A DNA stretch of 64,000 nucleotides, from assembly GCF_042680805.1 (NCBI RefSeq), contig NZ_JBHUEM010000060.1, positions 32,221-96,220 of the forward strand, given 5' to 3'. The stretch comes from Bacillus_CJ salitolerans. GTDB lineage: Bacteria; Bacillota; Bacilli; Bacillales; SA4. Each line of letters opens with the position of its first letter. Position 1 is the stretch's first letter. The position numbers were made by a program, and so were the translations under genes. The notes below the pieces were generated by a model. It ran no database searches. It saw only the letters and a program-made list of their open reading frames with translations, and was not told where the DNA came from. Below, piece by piece: positions 63,055-64,000 of this stretch.

Positions 63055-63285
63055 GAACAAAAGGCTCAGGGCGCCCTTTTTATCCTAAGGCAGAGCATAT
63101 AACCTGTCATGAAAAAAGGGTGGTTTTGCCTTTTATTCATGACAGGTTATTTGTCCAAGGAAAAAGTGATTTTTCTTTTTCCCTCGAGTAGGATGAAATG
63201 GCAAAGATCGTCGCCATTTCATCTTGGCTGGGCGCTGGAGCTGATTTAGCAGTAACAAACACCAGAAACTTATACTTTCTGGTGT
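63055..63285 (-). repeat. R1 hairpin-rich repeat, long copy G
   Basis: A complete minus-strand copy: AGATGAAATGGCGACGATC..GCCATTTCATC, GGAAAAAG..CTTTTTCC, CCTGTCATGAATAAAAGG..TTTCATGACAGG, GGGCGCCCTGAGCC and TTTTGTTC. A small extra hairpin (CACCAGAAAG..CTTTCTGGTG-like) marks its 5' end. It lies next to the IS110 transposase. Confidence 0.87.
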
Positions 63286-63393
63286 ATGAAATAATATTTT
63301 TACACATAAAAAAGTCCCAAGACTATGCTACGATTGAACTACTTAACCAAGTTAACTCAATCATTTACCAACCCGCCAAGGAGGCCATAGTCA

Positions 63394-64000
63394 ATGAGAC
63401 TACTTAAGAGTAAACAAGGATTAAGAAGAAGTCAATTCGCACAAGAAATTAGAGGAGCTAATTTAGAAAAAGTTTTGCTTGTACCCATAGATGTATCAAA
63501 GGTTTTACAAAAAGCGATGATTTTAAATTACTATGGAGAGGTACAGATAGCACCATTCTCTTTTATGGTAAATAAGACTGGGATGAACAGTTTAATAAAT
63601 AATATTGAAGCGGCTAAACTTGCTTGTCATGCAGAAAGAGTGTTTATCGGTATTGAAGCAACCGGGCATTATTATGAAGATATCGTTCGTATCCTTACGG
63701 ATATGGGATACTCTGTTCATATTATTAACCCATCTTCTACAAATGAAGAGAGAAAACAACATCTTACTAATACAAAAACGGATGATATTGATTTGTATTT
63801 GATAGCTGAAGCGTTAATTGGTAATAAAGCTACGAATGCAAAGTTAGTAAAAGGAGAATACAAGAAGCTTCAACATCTTACCCGTGCCAGGAGAAATGAG
63901 ATTAATAAACGTTCCCGTATAAAGATGGAAATTCGGACAATACATGATCAAATATGGCGTGAATATCAAGGTTTCAGTACACTCGAGAACGGAAAAGTGA
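63394..64000 (+). mobile_element. IS110-family transposase, N-terminal part (cut by window end)
   Basis: From ATG 63394 (AAGGAGG 9 bases ahead) an uninterrupted frame runs to the window end, about 202 residues. It has the RuvC-like DEDD catalytic set of IS110 transposases: D33 in VPIDVSK, E88 in GIEATGHYYE, and D130/D133 in TKTDDIDLYLIAEA. The following R-x-R-R region is the coiled linker. IS110 elements carry a non-coding (bridge RNA) region beside the transposase; for IS110 proper it lies upstream, so 63286-63393 is a candidate site. The C-terminal Tnp_20 domain is outside the window. Confidence 0.9.

Noticed and set aside
63198..63407. 69-residue plus-strand gene
   Set aside because: It lies across the R1 repeat and runs into the IS110 transposase start in another frame.

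Overview
The window is AT-rich, Gram-positive DNA from a Bacillaceae (Bacillus-like, Firmicutes) chromosome. Evidence for this: AAGGAGG-type ribosome binding sites, frequent TTG/GTG starts, Rho-independent terminators after most operons, and recognisable Bacillus loci (des-desKR, qoxABCD, an mdx maltodextrin cluster, liaIH-FSR, two YjcZ-type spore micro-genes). The species cannot be told from the sequence. It looks like ordinary chromosome with many small non-coding repeats; the only insertion sequence is an IS110-family transposase cut by the right edge. No rRNA, tRNA or CRISPR array was seen.

Layout. 1-2.4 kb: end of a fatty-acid desaturase gene and the DesK/DesR membrane-fluidity two-component system. 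2.4-8.2 kb (minus): two large soluble or hybrid sensor kinases around a CheR methyltransferase. 8.5-11.8 kb: a CapA-like lipoprotein and a PAS-GGDEF-EAL protein. 12-13.7 kb: three small acidic lipoproteins and an excisionase-type HTH protein. 14.1-18 kb: qoxABCD, the aa3-type menaquinol oxidase. 18.5-29 kb: small membrane protein, Med/BMP-like protein with an orphan histidine kinase, PepF-type peptidase, DJ-1/PfpI protein, membrane GGDEF-EAL protein, two minor genes and a VOC pseudogene. 29.5-37.4 kb: soluble glucose/sorbosone dehydrogenase-like lipoprotein, heterodimeric ABC exporter, SGNH hydrolase, AlsT-type symporter. 38-41.9 kb: M28/DUF4910 aminopeptidase-like enzyme, D-threonine-aldolase-like PLP enzyme and CPBP protease. 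42-50.6 kb: maltodextrin uptake and breakdown (maltogenic amylase, binding protein, two permeases, membrane-anchored amylase, LacI regulator). 51.2-57.1 kb: SLH-anchored 5'-nucleotidase and the Lia cell-envelope stress operon. 57.4-64 kb: ZIP transporter, a 21-residue-repeat Pro/Gly-rich protein, a broken GNAT gene, two YjcZ micro-genes, a methyltransferase-like protein, a DUF4097 lipoprotein, an MFS transporter and the IS110 transposase start.

How the genes work together. Signalling is over-represented: four sensor-kinase systems besides Lia, plus two dual-domain c-di-GMP proteins. The mdx cluster forms one metabolic unit: a divergent amylase and transporter pair share an intergenic region with mirrored operator-like sites, and the regulator gene closes the block.

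The most unusual content is intergenic. One family of hairpin-rich repeats (seven copies, here called R1) differs between copies by loss of whole hairpins and mostly sits just behind terminators. A second structured repeat (five copies, R2) has a palindrome near each end and resembles palindrome-associated non-autonomous IS200/IS605-type elements. Three loci carry degenerate tandem repeats of about 21 bp. One terminator appears to be built from two facing IS3/IS150-like ends.
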